This document shows positions 38,733 through 48,571 of a stretch of DNA of 64,000 nucleotides, piece by piece. A model generated the notes under the pieces. The model made no database searches. It was not told the origin of the DNA and saw only the letters and a program-made list of their open reading frames with translations. The stretch comes from Pararobbsia alpina_A. Lineage in GTDB: Bacteria > Pseudomonadota > Gammaproteobacteria > Burkholderiales > Burkholderiaceae. Numbering within the stretch: the stretch's first letter is position 1; every line of letters starts with the position of its first letter. Both the position numbers and the translations under genes were made by a program. Location: NCBI RefSeq assembly GCF_965118125.1, contig NZ_OZ221287.1, forward strand, positions 2,232,001 to 2,296,000. The letters run 5' to 3'.

Positions 38733-41700
38733 ATGTCGAATGTCGGTGAAAGCGCGCCCCAAAAGGCGCCCGGCCCCAGGCCGAAAAACGCCCCGCGGCC
38801 AGCCCGCGAGATCGTCGCGAACCCCGTGCCGCCGATCGAGTTCCCCCCCGAGCTGCCCGTTTCCGGGCGACGGGAGGAGATTGCGCGCGCGATCGCGAAT
38901 CATCAGGTCGTCATCGTGTCCGGTGAAACGGGTTCGGGCAAGACGACGCAGCTTCCTAAAATCTGCCTGTCGCTCGGCCGCGGACGCGGCGCGGGCGGCG
39001 CCGGGCTCGTCGGCCACACGCAGCCGAGACGGATCGCCGCGAGCGCGACCGCAAGGCGCATTGCGGAAGAGCTCAAGACGCCGTTCGGCGAAGTCGTCGG
39101 CTACAAGGTCCGGTTCAACGACAATCTTGCTCCGGGTGCGTCGGTCAAATTGATGACAGACGGGATTCTGCTGGCTGAAACCCAGACGGACCCGTTGTTG
39201 CGCGCCTACGATACGCTGATCATCGACGAAGCGCACGAACGCAGCCTGAATATCGACTTTCTGCTCGGCTATCTGAAGCAGATTCTGCCCAAGCGCCCCG
39301 ATCTGAAGCTGATCATCACGTCGGCGACGATCGACGCCGAGCGCTTCGCGCGCCACTTCGGCTCGGACGAGCGGCCGGCGCCCGTCATCGAAGTCAGCGG
39401 ACGGTTGTATCCGGTCGAGATCCGGTACCAGCCCGTGGCCGATGATCATGCGGCACGCGCGGCGGGTCAGGCAGGCGGTGCGCAGGGCGACGCCGGCAAC
39501 AAACCGGCGCCGCGCGCGCCGGAGCGCACCACGCGTGCGCAGGAGCGCGCTCAGGAACGGGATCTGCACGACGCGATCGTCGACGCGGTCGACGAGCTGT
39601 GCCGCGAAGGTCCGGGCGACGTGCTCGTCTTTCTGCCCGGCGAGCGCGAGATCCGTGACGCGGCCGAGGCGCTGCGCAAACACCACCCGCCGCACACTGA
39701 GATCCTGCCGCTGTTCGCGCGCCTGTCGGCCGCCGAGCAGGAGCGCGTGTTCAAACCGTCGAACGCACGGCGCATCGTGCTGGCGACCAATGTTGCGGAA
39801 ACGTCACTGACGGTGCCGGGTGTACGGTATGTCGTCGACGCGGGCACCGCTCGCGTCAAACGTTATTCGTATCGCAACAAGGTCGAGCAACTTCAGATCG
39901 AGCCGGTGTCGCAGGCGGCGGCCAACCAGCGCGCGGGCCGGTGCGGTCGCGTCGCGAACGGCGTCTGCATTCGCCTGTATGACGAGGCGGATTTTGTCGC
40001 GCGCGCACGATTTACCGATCCGGAAATCCTGCGTTCGTCGCTTGCAGCCGTCATCCTGCGCATGAAGTCGCTGCACCTGACGGATATCGAGCGCTTTCCG
40101 TTCCTCGAGGCGCCGCCCGGGCGCGCAATCGCCGATGGCTATCAGCTGCTCAACGAACTCGGGGCGACCGACGACGACAATGCGCTGACGCCGACGGGGC
40201 GGGAATTGGCCCGGCTGCCGCTCGACCCGCGGATCGGACGCATGATTCTGGCCGCGCGCGATCATCAGGCGCTCAACGAGTTGCTGATCATCGCGAGCGC
40301 GCTGTCGGTGCAGGATCCGCGCGACCGGCCGATCGAAGCACAGGAAGCCGCCGATCAGGCACACAAGAAATTCGTCGACGAACGCTCCGAATTTCTTGGA
40401 TGGCTGCGGATCTGGAAATGGTTCGAAGAGGCGGTCGCGCACAAAAAGTCAAACCGGCAGCTCGTCGACGCATGCCGCGCGAATTTCTTGTCGCATCTGC
40501 GCTTGCGCGAATGGCGCGATGTGCACAGTCAGCTGCTGACGGTGGTGCGCGAGATGGGCTGGCGCCTCAACGAGAGCGAAGCGACGTTCGAACAGGTTCA
40601 CTGGTCGCTGCTGACCGGACTGCTCGGCAATATCGGCGTGAAGGCCGACGACGAGCCTCACTATCTCGGTGCGCGCGGCATCAAGTTTCATATCTGGCCG
40701 GGCTCGGCGCTTGCCAAGAAGGCCGGTCGATGGGTGATGGCCGGGGAGCTTGTCGAGACGAGCCGCCTGTTCGCGCGCGGCATTGCGAAGATCGAGCCGG
40801 ACTGGATTGAGCGCGTCGGCCGGCATTTGATCAAGACGTCGCAGTCGGAACCCCACTGGGAAAAGAAGGCAGCGCAGGTGAGCGCCTATGAGCGCGGCAC
40901 GCTCTACGGCTTGACGGTCTACAACCGGCGTCGGGTCGCGTTCGGCCGGCAGGATCCCGCACGTGCGCGCGAATTGTTTATCCGGGGTGCGCTGGTCGAA
41001 GGCGAGTTCGAGACGCGGTTGCCGTTCTTTGCGCACAACCGCAAGCTGCTTGCCGATATCGAGCAGCTCGAACACAAGTCGCGCCGGCAAGACGTGCTCG
41101 TCGACGATGAACTGATCTTTGGTTACTACGATCAGGCGCTGCCTGACGGGATTTACACCGGCGTCGCGTTCGAGAAGTGGTACCGCGAAGCGTCGCGCGA
41201 TAACGCGAAACTGCTGTATTTGCAGCGTGACGATCTGATGCGCCATGAGGCTGCAGGCGTCACGACGGACATGTTCCCGAAAAAGACGTCGATCGCCGGT
41301 GTCGACATGGGGCTGTCGTATCACTTCGAGCCGGGATCGCCCCGCGACGGGGTCACGTTAACCGTACCGCTCTATGCACTGAATCAGGTCGATGCGCGCC
41401 GCTGCGAATGGCTGGTGCCGGGCATGATCAAGGAAAAGGCGCAATTGCTGCTGAAGTCGCTGCCGCAGAAGTTGCGTCGTCACTGTGTGCCGCTGCCGAA
41501 CTACGCCGCCGGCTTTGCCGATCGCGCCGCCTTCGGCGTCGGCAACGTCGTCGACGCGCTGATCGCCGATTTGCGCGAGCAGGTGCAGGTCCAGGCGCGG
41601 ACATCGGATTTCAAGCTCGAATCGCTGCCGACGCACCTGTTCATGAATTTCAAGGTCATCGACGAGCACGGACGTCAGCTCGCGATGGCGCGCAATCTTG

Positions 41701-42893
41701 CGCAATTGCGTGCCGAACTCGGCGCACAGGCGCAACAGGAGTTCCAGAAAATCGCGGCGGCGCACCGCGACACACAGTCGGTTGAAGCAGGCGACGACGC
41801 CGACGACGGACGCGTTTCGTCCGGTCGAGGCGCGGGTGCCAGCGTACCGAAGGGCGCACCGACGACCGCTGCGGGGCGTCCGGGTTCATCCGGTTCGGCC
41901 GCCGGAGCAGGAAACGGCGGCGCGACAGCGAGTGCGGCAACCCGTGGGGCGACGCAGCAGGGCGCCGGCCGTTCCAAAGGCAATGCCAGTGAAGCGGCAC
42001 CGCGCACGGGCGATGCCGCGGCCGGTTCCGAGTCGACCGCGCTGTACGAAAACCTGACGACGTGGAACTTCGGCACGCTGCCTGAGTTGCTCGAGGTTCG
42101 CCGGCGTGGACAGACGATGTTCGGCTATCCCGCGCTCGTCGATCGCGGCGATCACTGCGACGTCGAAGTGTTCGACTCGCCTGAGGAAGCCGCGCGTATC
42201 CATCGCGCAGGGCTGCGTCGACTCTTTGCGTTGCAATTGCGCGAGCCGATCAAGTTTCTCGAGAAGAATATTCCGGGCATTCAGCAGATGGCCATGCAGT
42301 ACATGGCGCTCGGTACGCAGGAGGAGTTGCGGGACCAGATCGTTGAATGCGCGCTGGATCGTGCGTGCCTGCAGGAACCGTTGCCGGCCGACGCGCAGAG
42401 CTTCGCCGCCCGACGCGACGAGGGGCGTAGCCGTTTGTCGCTGCTGGCCCAGGAAATCGCGCGGCTCGCGTCGTCGATCCTGACCGAGCATGCGGCGGCG
42501 ACCAAAAAGCTCGTCCAGGCCAAGAGCTTTACGGCCGCGTACGCGGACATGACGCAGCAGTTGCAGTCACTCGTGGGCAAGCGTTTCCTGATCGACACGC
42601 CGTATGCGCAGCTTGTGCATTTTCCGCGCTATCTGAAGGCCATTTCGATGCGCATCGACAAGCTCAAGGCCGACGCGGCGCGCGATGCGCGCCAGGCGGC
42701 CGAGATGGCGCCGTTGCTTCAGCAGTTCCAGCGCACCGTCGCGCAGCGCAAATCGATCGCTGACCCTCGGCTTGTCGAATTCCGGTGGCTGCTCGAGGAG
42801 CTGCGTGTGTCGCTGTTTGCGCAGGAACTGCGTACGCCGATGCCCGTGTCCGTCAAACGCCTGCACAAAGTCTGGGACGCGCTCGAACGGTAA
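38733..42893 (+). CDS. hrpA: ATP-dependent RNA helicase HrpA
   Basis: A 1386-residue DEAH-box helicase. Motif I GETGSGKTTQLPK (about 66), motif II DEAHERSLN (about 165), motif III TSATIDAERF, then LVFLPGEREIRDA, NVAETSLTVPG and motif VI QRAGRCGR are all present. The HA2 region and the large C-terminal DUF3418 domain follow. A low-complexity Gly/Ala/Ser insertion (about 1017-1090) lies inside the C-terminal part and is probably disordered. HrpA acts in rRNA and mRNA metabolism and rescues collided ribosomes in E. coli. It diverges from argA with only 22 bp between starts. Confidence 0.94.
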   Translation: MSNVGESAPQKAPGPRPKNAPRPAREIVANPVPPIEFPPELPVSGRREEIARAIANHQVVIVSGETGSGKTTQLPKICLSLGRGRGAGGAGLVGHTQPRRIAASATARRIAEELKTPFGEVVGYKVRFNDNLAPGASVKLMTDGILLAETQTDPLLRAYDTLIIDEAHERSLNIDFLLGYLKQILPKRPDLKLIITSATIDAERFARHFGSDERPAPVIEVSGRLYPVEIRYQPVADDHAARAAGQAGGAQGDAGNKPAPRAPERTTRAQERAQERDLHDAIVDAVDELCREGPGDVLVFLPGEREIRDAAEALRKHHPPHTEILPLFARLSAAEQERVFKPSNARRIVLATNVAETSLTVPGVRYVVDAGTARVKRYSYRNKVEQLQIEPVSQAAANQRAGRCGRVANGVCIRLYDEADFVARARFTDPEILRSSLAAVILRMKSLHLTDIERFPFLEAPPGRAIADGYQLLNELGATDDDNALTPTGRELARLPLDPRIGRMILAARDHQALNELLIIASALSVQDPRDRPIEAQEAADQAHKKFVDERSEFLGWLRIWKWFEEAVAHKKSNRQLVDACRANFLSHLRLREWRDVHSQLLTVVREMGWRLNESEATFEQVHWSLLTGLLGNIGVKADDEPHYLGARGIKFHIWPGSALAKKAGRWVMAGELVETSRLFARGIAKIEPDWIERVGRHLIKTSQSEPHWEKKAAQVSAYERGTLYGLTVYNRRRVAFGRQDPARARELFIRGALVEGEFETRLPFFAHNRKLLADIEQLEHKSRRQDVLVDDELIFGYYDQALPDGIYTGVAFEKWYREASRDNAKLLYLQRDDLMRHEAAGVTTDMFPKKTSIAGVDMGLSYHFEPGSPRDGVTLTVPLYALNQVDARRCEWLVPGMIKEKAQLLLKSLPQKLRRHCVPLPNYAAGFADRAAFGVGNVVDALIADLREQVQVQARTSDFKLESLPTHLFMNFKVIDEHGRQLAMARNLAQLRAELGAQAQQEFQKIAAAHRDTQSVEAGDDADDGRVSSGRGAGASVPKGAPTTAAGRPGSSGSAAGAGNGGATASAATRGATQQGAGRSKGNASEAAPRTGDAAAGSESTALYENLTTWNFGTLPELLEVRRRGQTMFGYPALVDRGDHCDVEVFDSPEEAARIHRAGLRRLFALQLREPIKFLEKNIPGIQQMAMQYMALGTQEELRDQIVECALDRACLQEPLPADAQSFAARRDEGRSRLSLLAQEIARLASSILTEHAAATKKLVQAKSFTAAYADMTQQLQSLVGKRFLIDTPYAQLVHFPRYLKAISMRIDKLKADAARDARQAAEMAPLLQQFQRTVAQRKSIADPRLVEFRWLLEELRVSLFAQELRTPMPVSVKRLHKVWDALER

Positions 42894-43175
42894 CGACGAT
42901 GCGGCTCAGGTCGAGCTGAGGGAGCCAAGGGACGGCCGCGGGTCAATCCACGAGCCGTGCCGTCGAGCCGAGTCCTCGAATGAGGCCTTCGGGTAGGGCC
43001 TGACACCGTGCGTCGACCGCGGCCGCGACGGGGCGGCGAACCTTGCGCCGACCCCGCGTCGCGCAATGTCGGTCAGATTTGCGTTTTCGCAAAATAATTG
43101 GCATTCGTCATTTTGACGATACGTTGCGACGCACAATGGCACTACAATAGCGCGTATTCAGAGTGATTGATTTAT

Positions 43176-44177
43176 ATGCGTAAATTCTGGTTTTCGACCG
43201 TGCTGGCGGGTGCTTTCACGGTTGCTGCGGGTGTTTCATCGGTCGCGCAGGCCGCCAATGGCAATGTCGTCGTGCTGAATTCCGCCGACGCGAGCATTTC
43301 CCTGATCGACCCGGTGTCGTTGAGCGTCACCGAAACCTTTCCGGTCGGTAAAGAACCGCACCATCTGATGGCGACACCCGACAACAAATCGTTGATCGTC
43401 GCCAATTCGATTTCCAATAATCTGGTATTTCTCGATCCGAAATCCGGCCATATTCAGCGCTGGATCGAAAATATCGAAGACCCATATCAGATCGGTTACT
43501 CGCCCGACCACAAGTGGTTCGTGACGACGGGCCTGCGCCTGGATCGCGTCGATATTTACCGTGCGACGGGCGACAACATCGAGTTGGCCAAACGTGTGCC
43601 GCTCGCGACGATGCCGAGCCACATGGCCTTTACGCGCGACAGCAAGATCGCGTTTGTGACGCTGCAGATCTCGGGCGAAGTCGCCGCGATCGATCTCGCG
43701 ACGCAAAATGTGCTCTGGAAGATGAAAGTCGGACCGGTGCCGGCAGGACTCTGGATGACGCCGAACGACCAGTACCTGCTGGTCGGCATGACGGGCGCGG
43801 ATTATGTGGCGGTGGTCGACTGGCACAACCGTACGGTGGTCAAGACGATTCACACAGGCAAGGGCGCCCACAACTTCCGCTCGCTCGACGACGGCCGCCA
43901 TGTCGTCGTGTCGAACCGCGTCGCGAATACGATCAGCATCATCGACGAACAGTCGCTGACGAATGCCGGCGATATCACCGGATTGCTGCCCGGACCGGAC
44001 GATATGGAACTTTCGGCCGATCATCGGTATCTGTGGGTAACGTTCCGTTTTGCGAAGCACGTTGGCATCATCGACCTGACCAACCATCAGTTGATCAAGA
44101 CGATCGCCGTGGGACGCTCGCCGCACGGCATTTACTTTTTCGATCGCGCTCCGGTGACGTCAGCCAATGGCGCATGA
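43176..44177 (+). CDS. YVTN-type beta-propeller repeat protein, secreted
   Basis: A 333-residue protein with an N-terminal signal peptide (RKFWFSTVLAGAFTVAAG then SSVAQAAN, cleavage after about residue 26). The mature part is made of beta-propeller blades of about 42 residues with recurring elements such as GNVVVLNSADASISLIDP, NSISNNLVFLDPKSG and NRVANTISIIDEQS. The fold serves as a periplasmic binding or scaffolding domain; no cofactor motif is visible. The ATG at 43176 is chosen over a TTG nine bases upstream. The sterol-desaturase gene starts about 50 bp later on the same strand. Confidence 0.88.
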   Translation: MRKFWFSTVLAGAFTVAAGVSSVAQAANGNVVVLNSADASISLIDPVSLSVTETFPVGKEPHHLMATPDNKSLIVANSISNNLVFLDPKSGHIQRWIENIEDPYQIGYSPDHKWFVTTGLRLDRVDIYRATGDNIELAKRVPLATMPSHMAFTRDSKIAFVTLQISGEVAAIDLATQNVLWKMKVGPVPAGLWMTPNDQYLLVGMTGADYVAVVDWHNRTVVKTIHTGKGAHNFRSLDDGRHVVVSNRVANTISIIDEQSLTNAGDITGLLPGPDDMELSADHRYLWVTFRFAKHVGIIDLTNHQLIKTIAVGRSPHGIYFFDRAPVTSANGA

Positions 44178-44228
44178 CGCCGTTATAGCGGTAACGAAAT
44201 ACACTTCGCCTGAGAAAACGAGGCAAGC

Positions 44229-45230
44229 ATGATTCATGAAATCGTCAGCCAGCTCGACAATCTGGTGTCGGCCTTGCAGACGCTGCTGTATGTCGACGTC
44301 GTTCAGCCCGTCATGTTCAAGGTCGGGCTGATGGACTACGACGAAGACACGTACGACATGCTCTACTGGGTGATCGTCGGGGTGCTCGAGATCGGCGTCA
44401 TGTACGCGATCCTGCGGCCCCTCGAAGCGCTGCGCCCGATCGAACAATGGCAAGACCGCAAGGCGGTGCGCGCGGATGTCGCCTACACGTGGATCGCCAA
44501 GCTTGGCGTGATCAACCTTGCGTTCTTCTTTCTGCTCCAGCCTGCGTTTTTCAAGGCGCAAAGCTGGCTCACGATTCACAACATCCCGACCTTCGAGCTT
44601 GATGGTGTGTGGCCCGGCGTGACCGATCAGCCGATTGCGTCCTTCCTGATCTATCTGATCGTGCTCGATTTCGCCGGGTATTGGTATCACCGCTGGCAGC
44701 ACAAGTTCGGCGTCTGGTGGGAGCTTCATGCGGTCCATCACAGCCAGCAGCAGATGTCGCTGTGGGCGGACGATCGCAATCATCTGCTCGACGACATGAT
44801 TCAGGCTGCGTTCTTTGCCGCGCTTGCCTTGTTTGTCGGCGTTGCCCCGTCGCAATTCGTGGTGCTCGTGGCCGTCAGCAACCTGTTGCAGAGCATTCAG
44901 CACGTCAACGCGCGTCTGCCTTATGGTCGCGTGCTCGAACGTATTCTCGTGAGCCCGACTTTCCATCGCCGTCATCACGCCGTCGGGTATGGCCACGAGG
45001 GCACGAAATACGGCTGCAATTTCGGCGTGCTGTTCCCGTGGTGGGACATGATGTTCCGCACCGCTGCATGGACGCGCGAGGTCGAGCCGACCGGTATTCG
45101 CGACCAGTTGCCCGCACAGGCAGGCGGCATCGGCCTCAACTACGGTCATGGACTCATCGCGCAGCACTGGTACGCCATGGTGCGTATTGCCGCTCGCCTG
45201 CGTGGACGCCGCGCCCAAGCTACTCAATGA
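44229..45230 (+). CDS. sterol desaturase / fatty acid hydroxylase family membrane protein
   Basis: A 333-residue integral membrane protein with the three histidine clusters of the family: HRWQHK (about 157), HAVHHS (about 170) and HRRHHAVG (about 245). These bind a di-iron centre. About four hydrophobic segments are seen, for example VIVGVLEIGVMYAIL and IASFLIYLIVLDFAGYWY. The substrate could be a fatty acid, hopanoid or ether lipid and cannot be deduced. Its stop codon overlaps the ATG of the next gene (ATGA), so the two are translationally coupled. Confidence 0.9.
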   Translation: MIHEIVSQLDNLVSALQTLLYVDVVQPVMFKVGLMDYDEDTYDMLYWVIVGVLEIGVMYAILRPLEALRPIEQWQDRKAVRADVAYTWIAKLGVINLAFFFLLQPAFFKAQSWLTIHNIPTFELDGVWPGVTDQPIASFLIYLIVLDFAGYWYHRWQHKFGVWWELHAVHHSQQQMSLWADDRNHLLDDMIQAAFFAALALFVGVAPSQFVVLVAVSNLLQSIQHVNARLPYGRVLERILVSPTFHRRHHAVGYGHEGTKYGCNFGVLFPWWDMMFRTAAWTREVEPTGIRDQLPAQAGGIGLNYGHGLIAQHWYAMVRIAARLRGRRAQATQ

Positions 45231-46075
45231 CGAATCTGTTCGATTCGTTCGTCCGTGCGGTCGGCACGGCGTTTCATCCGCGCATGCTGATGCTGACGCT
45301 GCTGCCGTTCGCGATCGCCGGCGTCACCTGGCTCGCGATCTTCTGGTTCGGCTGGGAATACGCGGTTGCATTCGTTGCGTCGGCGCTCACGCGCTGGTCC
45401 CTGAGCCCGCATCTCTATTCACTGTTCGGCTCGATCGGCCTGGCGACCGCGCATGCTGTCGTGGCGCCTTTCGTCGTCGTGATGCTTGCCATCCCGCTGA
45501 TCGTCGCGTCGGTGCTCGTGCTGATCGCGTCGATCGCGATGCCGGTCGTGCTCCGTCATCTGGGCCGCGGCCGGTTCGCCGCACTCGAGAAGCAGCGTGG
45601 CGGAAGCTGGTACGGCAGCCTCTTCCACTCGTTGTTCGTGACGATCGTGTGCATCGTATTGACCGCCGCGACGGTGCCGTTGTGGATCGTGCCGCCGCTG
45701 TTCGCTGTTCTGCCGCCCTTGCTCTGGGGCTGGCTCAGCTACCGCGTCATGAGCTACGACGCGCTGGCCGACCATGCGACATCCGACGAACGGCGTACGA
45801 TTGTGCGCAAGCACCGCTGGTCGCTGCTCATCATGGGCATCTGCACGGGTCTGCTGGGTTCCGTGCCGACGTTTATCTGGGCCAGCTCGATGATCGTGAT
45901 CGTGCTGTTCCCGGTCGTGGCGGTTGCCGCGGTGTGGCTCTATATCTTTATCTTCGTGTTTTCCGCGCTCTGGTTCGGACACTATTGCCTGCACGCGCTG
46001 CAACAGTTGCGACACGTGACGCACGCCGGGCAGGATGCCGAGCCGGGTGGCGGGGTACCGCGGTTGCCGGCCTGA
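45227..46075 (+). CDS. EI24 domain-containing membrane protein
   Basis: A 282-residue multi-pass protein of the EI24/CysZ-like group. About six hydrophobic stretches are seen: MLTLLPFAIAGVTWLAIFW, a pair at about 65-115 (VVAPFVVVMLAIPLIVASVL), TIVCIVLTAATVPLWIVPPL, and VIVLFPVVAVAAVWLYIFIF near the C-terminus. CysZ imports sulfate in E. coli, but most EI24 proteins are uncharacterised, so no substrate is claimed. The start overlaps the stop of the desaturase gene by 4 bp; an EI24 partner is common next to such genes. Confidence 0.8.
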   Translation: MTNLFDSFVRAVGTAFHPRMLMLTLLPFAIAGVTWLAIFWFGWEYAVAFVASALTRWSLSPHLYSLFGSIGLATAHAVVAPFVVVMLAIPLIVASVLVLIASIAMPVVLRHLGRGRFAALEKQRGGSWYGSLFHSLFVTIVCIVLTAATVPLWIVPPLFAVLPPLLWGWLSYRVMSYDALADHATSDERRTIVRKHRWSLLIMGICTGLLGSVPTFIWASSMIVIVLFPVVAVAAVWLYIFIFVFSALWFGHYCLHALQQLRHVTHAGQDAEPGGGVPRLPA

Positions 46076-46115
46076 AGGCACACGGGCGCGGCGATTTCTC
46101 TACAAGGACAATGTC

Positions 46116-46928
46116 ATGGCAATCGGCGCGCTGATCATCGGCGATGAAATACTTTCGGGACGCCGGCAAGACAAGCATCTTGCCAAACTGATCGAGCTGC
46201 TGTCGGCGCGCGGGCTGTCGCTGGCGTGGGCCGAATATATTGGCGACGACCCTGAACGCATCGTTGCGACGCTCAAGCGCACGTTCGCCACGGGCGACAT
46301 CGTGTTTTCGACGGGCGGCATCGGCGCGACACCGGATGACCATACGCGTCAGTGCGCGGCCAGGGCGCTGGGTGTCGAACTCGAACTGCATCCCGAAGCG
46401 AAGCGACTGATTATCGAACGCACGCTCGAGAGCGCGCCGGCGGGGGAGCCTGTCGATCTCAATTCGGCGCAGAATCTGCATCGGCTCAATATGGGCACGT
46501 ATCCGGCAGGGGCGCGGATCATTCCGAACAGCTACAACAAGATTCCCGGCTTCTCGGTCGGCGATCACCACTTCATGCCGGGCTTTCCCGTCATGGCCTG
46601 GCCGATGATGGAATGGGTGCTCGATACGTACTACTCGCACCTGCATCACGCAACACCCCACGAAGAGCGTTCGGTGCTGGTGTTCGAACTCGTCGAGTCG
46701 GAGCTGACGCCGCTGATGGTCGAGATCGAGCGTGACTTCGCGGGCGTTCGTGTGTTCAGCCTGCCGAGCGTGGGCGATGCGACGCGCGGCGGCATCTATG
46801 CGAAGCGCCATATCGATCTGGGCGTGAAGGGCGATCCGGCGCTGGTGGAGCCGGCGTTCGAAGCCTTGCGCAAGGGCGTCTATACGCTCGGCGGCACGAT
46901 GGTCGAGATCGACGGCGAAGTGCTTTAA
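46116..46928 (+). CDS. competence/damage-inducible protein A-like (CinA N-terminal, MoCF domain)
   Basis: A 270-residue protein of the MoaB/Mog-like molybdopterin-binding fold as in CinA N-terminal domains. Motifs: ALIIGDEILSGRRQDKHL (about 5-22), FSTGGIGATPDDHTRQCAAR (about 69-88) and MPGFPVMAWPMMEWV (about 155). The C-terminal NMN deamidase domain of full CinA is absent, so only the nucleotide-pyrophosphatase-type module remains. The ATG at 46116 follows an AAGGA. It ends overlapping the stop of the convergent TAXI gene by 4 bases. Confidence 0.88.
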   Translation: MAIGALIIGDEILSGRRQDKHLAKLIELLSARGLSLAWAEYIGDDPERIVATLKRTFATGDIVFSTGGIGATPDDHTRQCAARALGVELELHPEAKRLIIERTLESAPAGEPVDLNSAQNLHRLNMGTYPAGARIIPNSYNKIPGFSVGDHHFMPGFPVMAWPMMEWVLDTYYSHLHHATPHEERSVLVFELVESELTPLMVEIERDFAGVRVFSLPSVGDATRGGIYAKRHIDLGVKGDPALVEPAFEALRKGVYTLGGTMVEIDGEVL

Positions 46929-48316
46929 TCCTGCGCGACAGGCTGGGTCGGGGCGCCGGTCAGACGCGAGCGCACAAAGCCGATGTGTTCACGCAGTACG
47001 TAAAACGCATCGGCATACGCGAGCGGCATTTTCATCCGGTTCACGGCGTCTTCGATGGTATCGAGGCGGTGCAACAGTTCCTCGCGCTCTTCCGGCGTCG
47101 CTTCGGACATCGCCGCGCGCTCGATCGAAATCAACGATCCATACCACCGGTAGATCCGTGATTTGACGCGCCACGCATAAAGCCCCGGCACGATCCGCAA
47201 ACCGGGGATCAACACCACGATCAGCGGCACGACCACGACGAGCAAGCGGTCCGCGAGGCTCGCAAGCCAGAACGGCAAGGACCGGTAGAGAAAGCTCTTG
47301 CCCGACTTGTAATAGCGCTGCGCGTCGTCGCTGATCGGGAACACGTCGTGGGCGATCGGCGAAGGAAACTCGCCCGCGCGCTGCAAGACGTTCGAGCGCC
47401 CGTGAATCTCCTGCGCCGCGCTGATCAGCAGATCGGACAGCGCGGGATGCAGGTTGCTGCGCGCAATGAGTTCGACGGTCGGGCTGATCAGGTGAATCGT
47501 CTGCGGCGGCAGGTTCTGACCGAGGTCGAGCACGCCAGGCGGCAGATCCAGTTCAGCGAGGTAATAGAACCGGCGCGTGTACGCGTCGGCCTGGCTGAAG
47601 TCCATCAGCGCTACGCCCGGCATGCGCTGAAGACGCAACATGTTGTTGCGGCTCGCCGAATCGCCGTTGAGGATCGCCGCATCGATGCGGCCCTGGATCA
47701 GTTCCTGCACGGCATCTTCGCCGTCGAGCGGCAGCAGTTGAGTCGAACCGCCGGGTTCGATGCCGTTCGCCTTGAGCAGGCTCAGCGCCAGCGAGCGTGT
47801 GCCGCTGCCTTCGCGGCCGATGGCGATGCGCATGCCGGCGAGTTGCCCGAGCTCGGTCAGATTTGCGCCGCGATAAAAGACCACGACCGGCGCATAGAAC
47901 ATGCTGCCCAGCGACACGAGCGACTTGGTCGCAATGCCATCCGACACGCCACCCTGCGCGAAGCCGAGCTCGACGTGCTGCTTCGGATCGGCGAGCCGCT
48001 GGAGATTCTGAACCGATCCGTCTGAGGTCTCGAGATTCAGCGTGACGCCGTCGCGGGCCAGAATGCGCTTGTACTGTTCCGCATACGGCCAGAAAGTGCT
48101 GTCGCGAGGCCCGACGCTCATCGTGATGTGTTTGGGCGGTGCGGGGTCGACCCAGTAGACCATCAGGCCGATGGCAAGCACGCACAGCGCGATGATCGGC
48201 AACACCAGCACGGCGAAGTCGTGCCACGAGATCGAGACAAAGCGGGCATGCACGCGCCGCCCATGGCGCGGCGGAGGTGTCGGCATCGAGGGCGGCGGAG
48301 AAGGTGTGCGCGTCAT
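46925..48316 (-). CDS. TAXI-family TRAP transporter solute-binding protein
   Basis: A 463-residue membrane-anchored binding protein. A first hydrophobic segment (about 32-52, VLVLPIIALCVLAIGLM) anchors the N-terminus; the periplasmic part (about 60-345) resembles TAXI proteins: GPRDSTFWPYAEQY, LGFAQGGVSDG, MRIAIGREGSGTRSLALSLL. A second segment (LLVVVVPLIVVLIPG, about 365-385) and a cytoplasmic helical tail follow. It would collect a small organic acid for a TRAP transporter, but no TRAP membrane gene is in the window, so it may be an orphan or have a sensory role. Confidence 0.85.
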   Translation of the reverse strand: MTRTPSPPPSMPTPPPRHGRRVHARFVSISWHDFAVLVLPIIALCVLAIGLMVYWVDPAPPKHITMSVGPRDSTFWPYAEQYKRILARDGVTLNLETSDGSVQNLQRLADPKQHVELGFAQGGVSDGIATKSLVSLGSMFYAPVVVFYRGANLTELGQLAGMRIAIGREGSGTRSLALSLLKANGIEPGGSTQLLPLDGEDAVQELIQGRIDAAILNGDSASRNNMLRLQRMPGVALMDFSQADAYTRRFYYLAELDLPPGVLDLGQNLPPQTIHLISPTVELIARSNLHPALSDLLISAAQEIHGRSNVLQRAGEFPSPIAHDVFPISDDAQRYYKSGKSFLYRSLPFWLASLADRLLVVVVPLIVVLIPGLRIVPGLYAWRVKSRIYRWYGSLISIERAAMSEATPEEREELLHRLDTIEDAVNRMKMPLAYADAFYVLREHIGFVRSRLTGAPTQPVAQD

Positions 48317-48571
48317 CGGGTGTCGAGTGGTATCAGACAGGAAGGGCTGATCGGCGTCGCATGCCTGCCACTATAAATGCGAGCGTATGCCCGCGTACAG
48401 CCGCGTACTGGCGAGTCTCGGGTCGAACGTTTGCTCGCATGGCGATTTCCGGTGTGACGGCTGGTGCGGGCGGCCGTGCAGGGCGCGTTTGACGCGCTCC
48501 TGGCCGACGACTCCGCAGGCCACCCTGAAGGCGACGACCCTGCAGGATCCCTCTCCGAATTCGGCGACGGA

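Noticed and set aside
43113..43148. TTGACG and TACAAT as a promoter of the beta-propeller gene
   Set aside because: The spacing is 24 bases, too long for a sigma-70 promoter, and TTGCGA is too close to the same -10.
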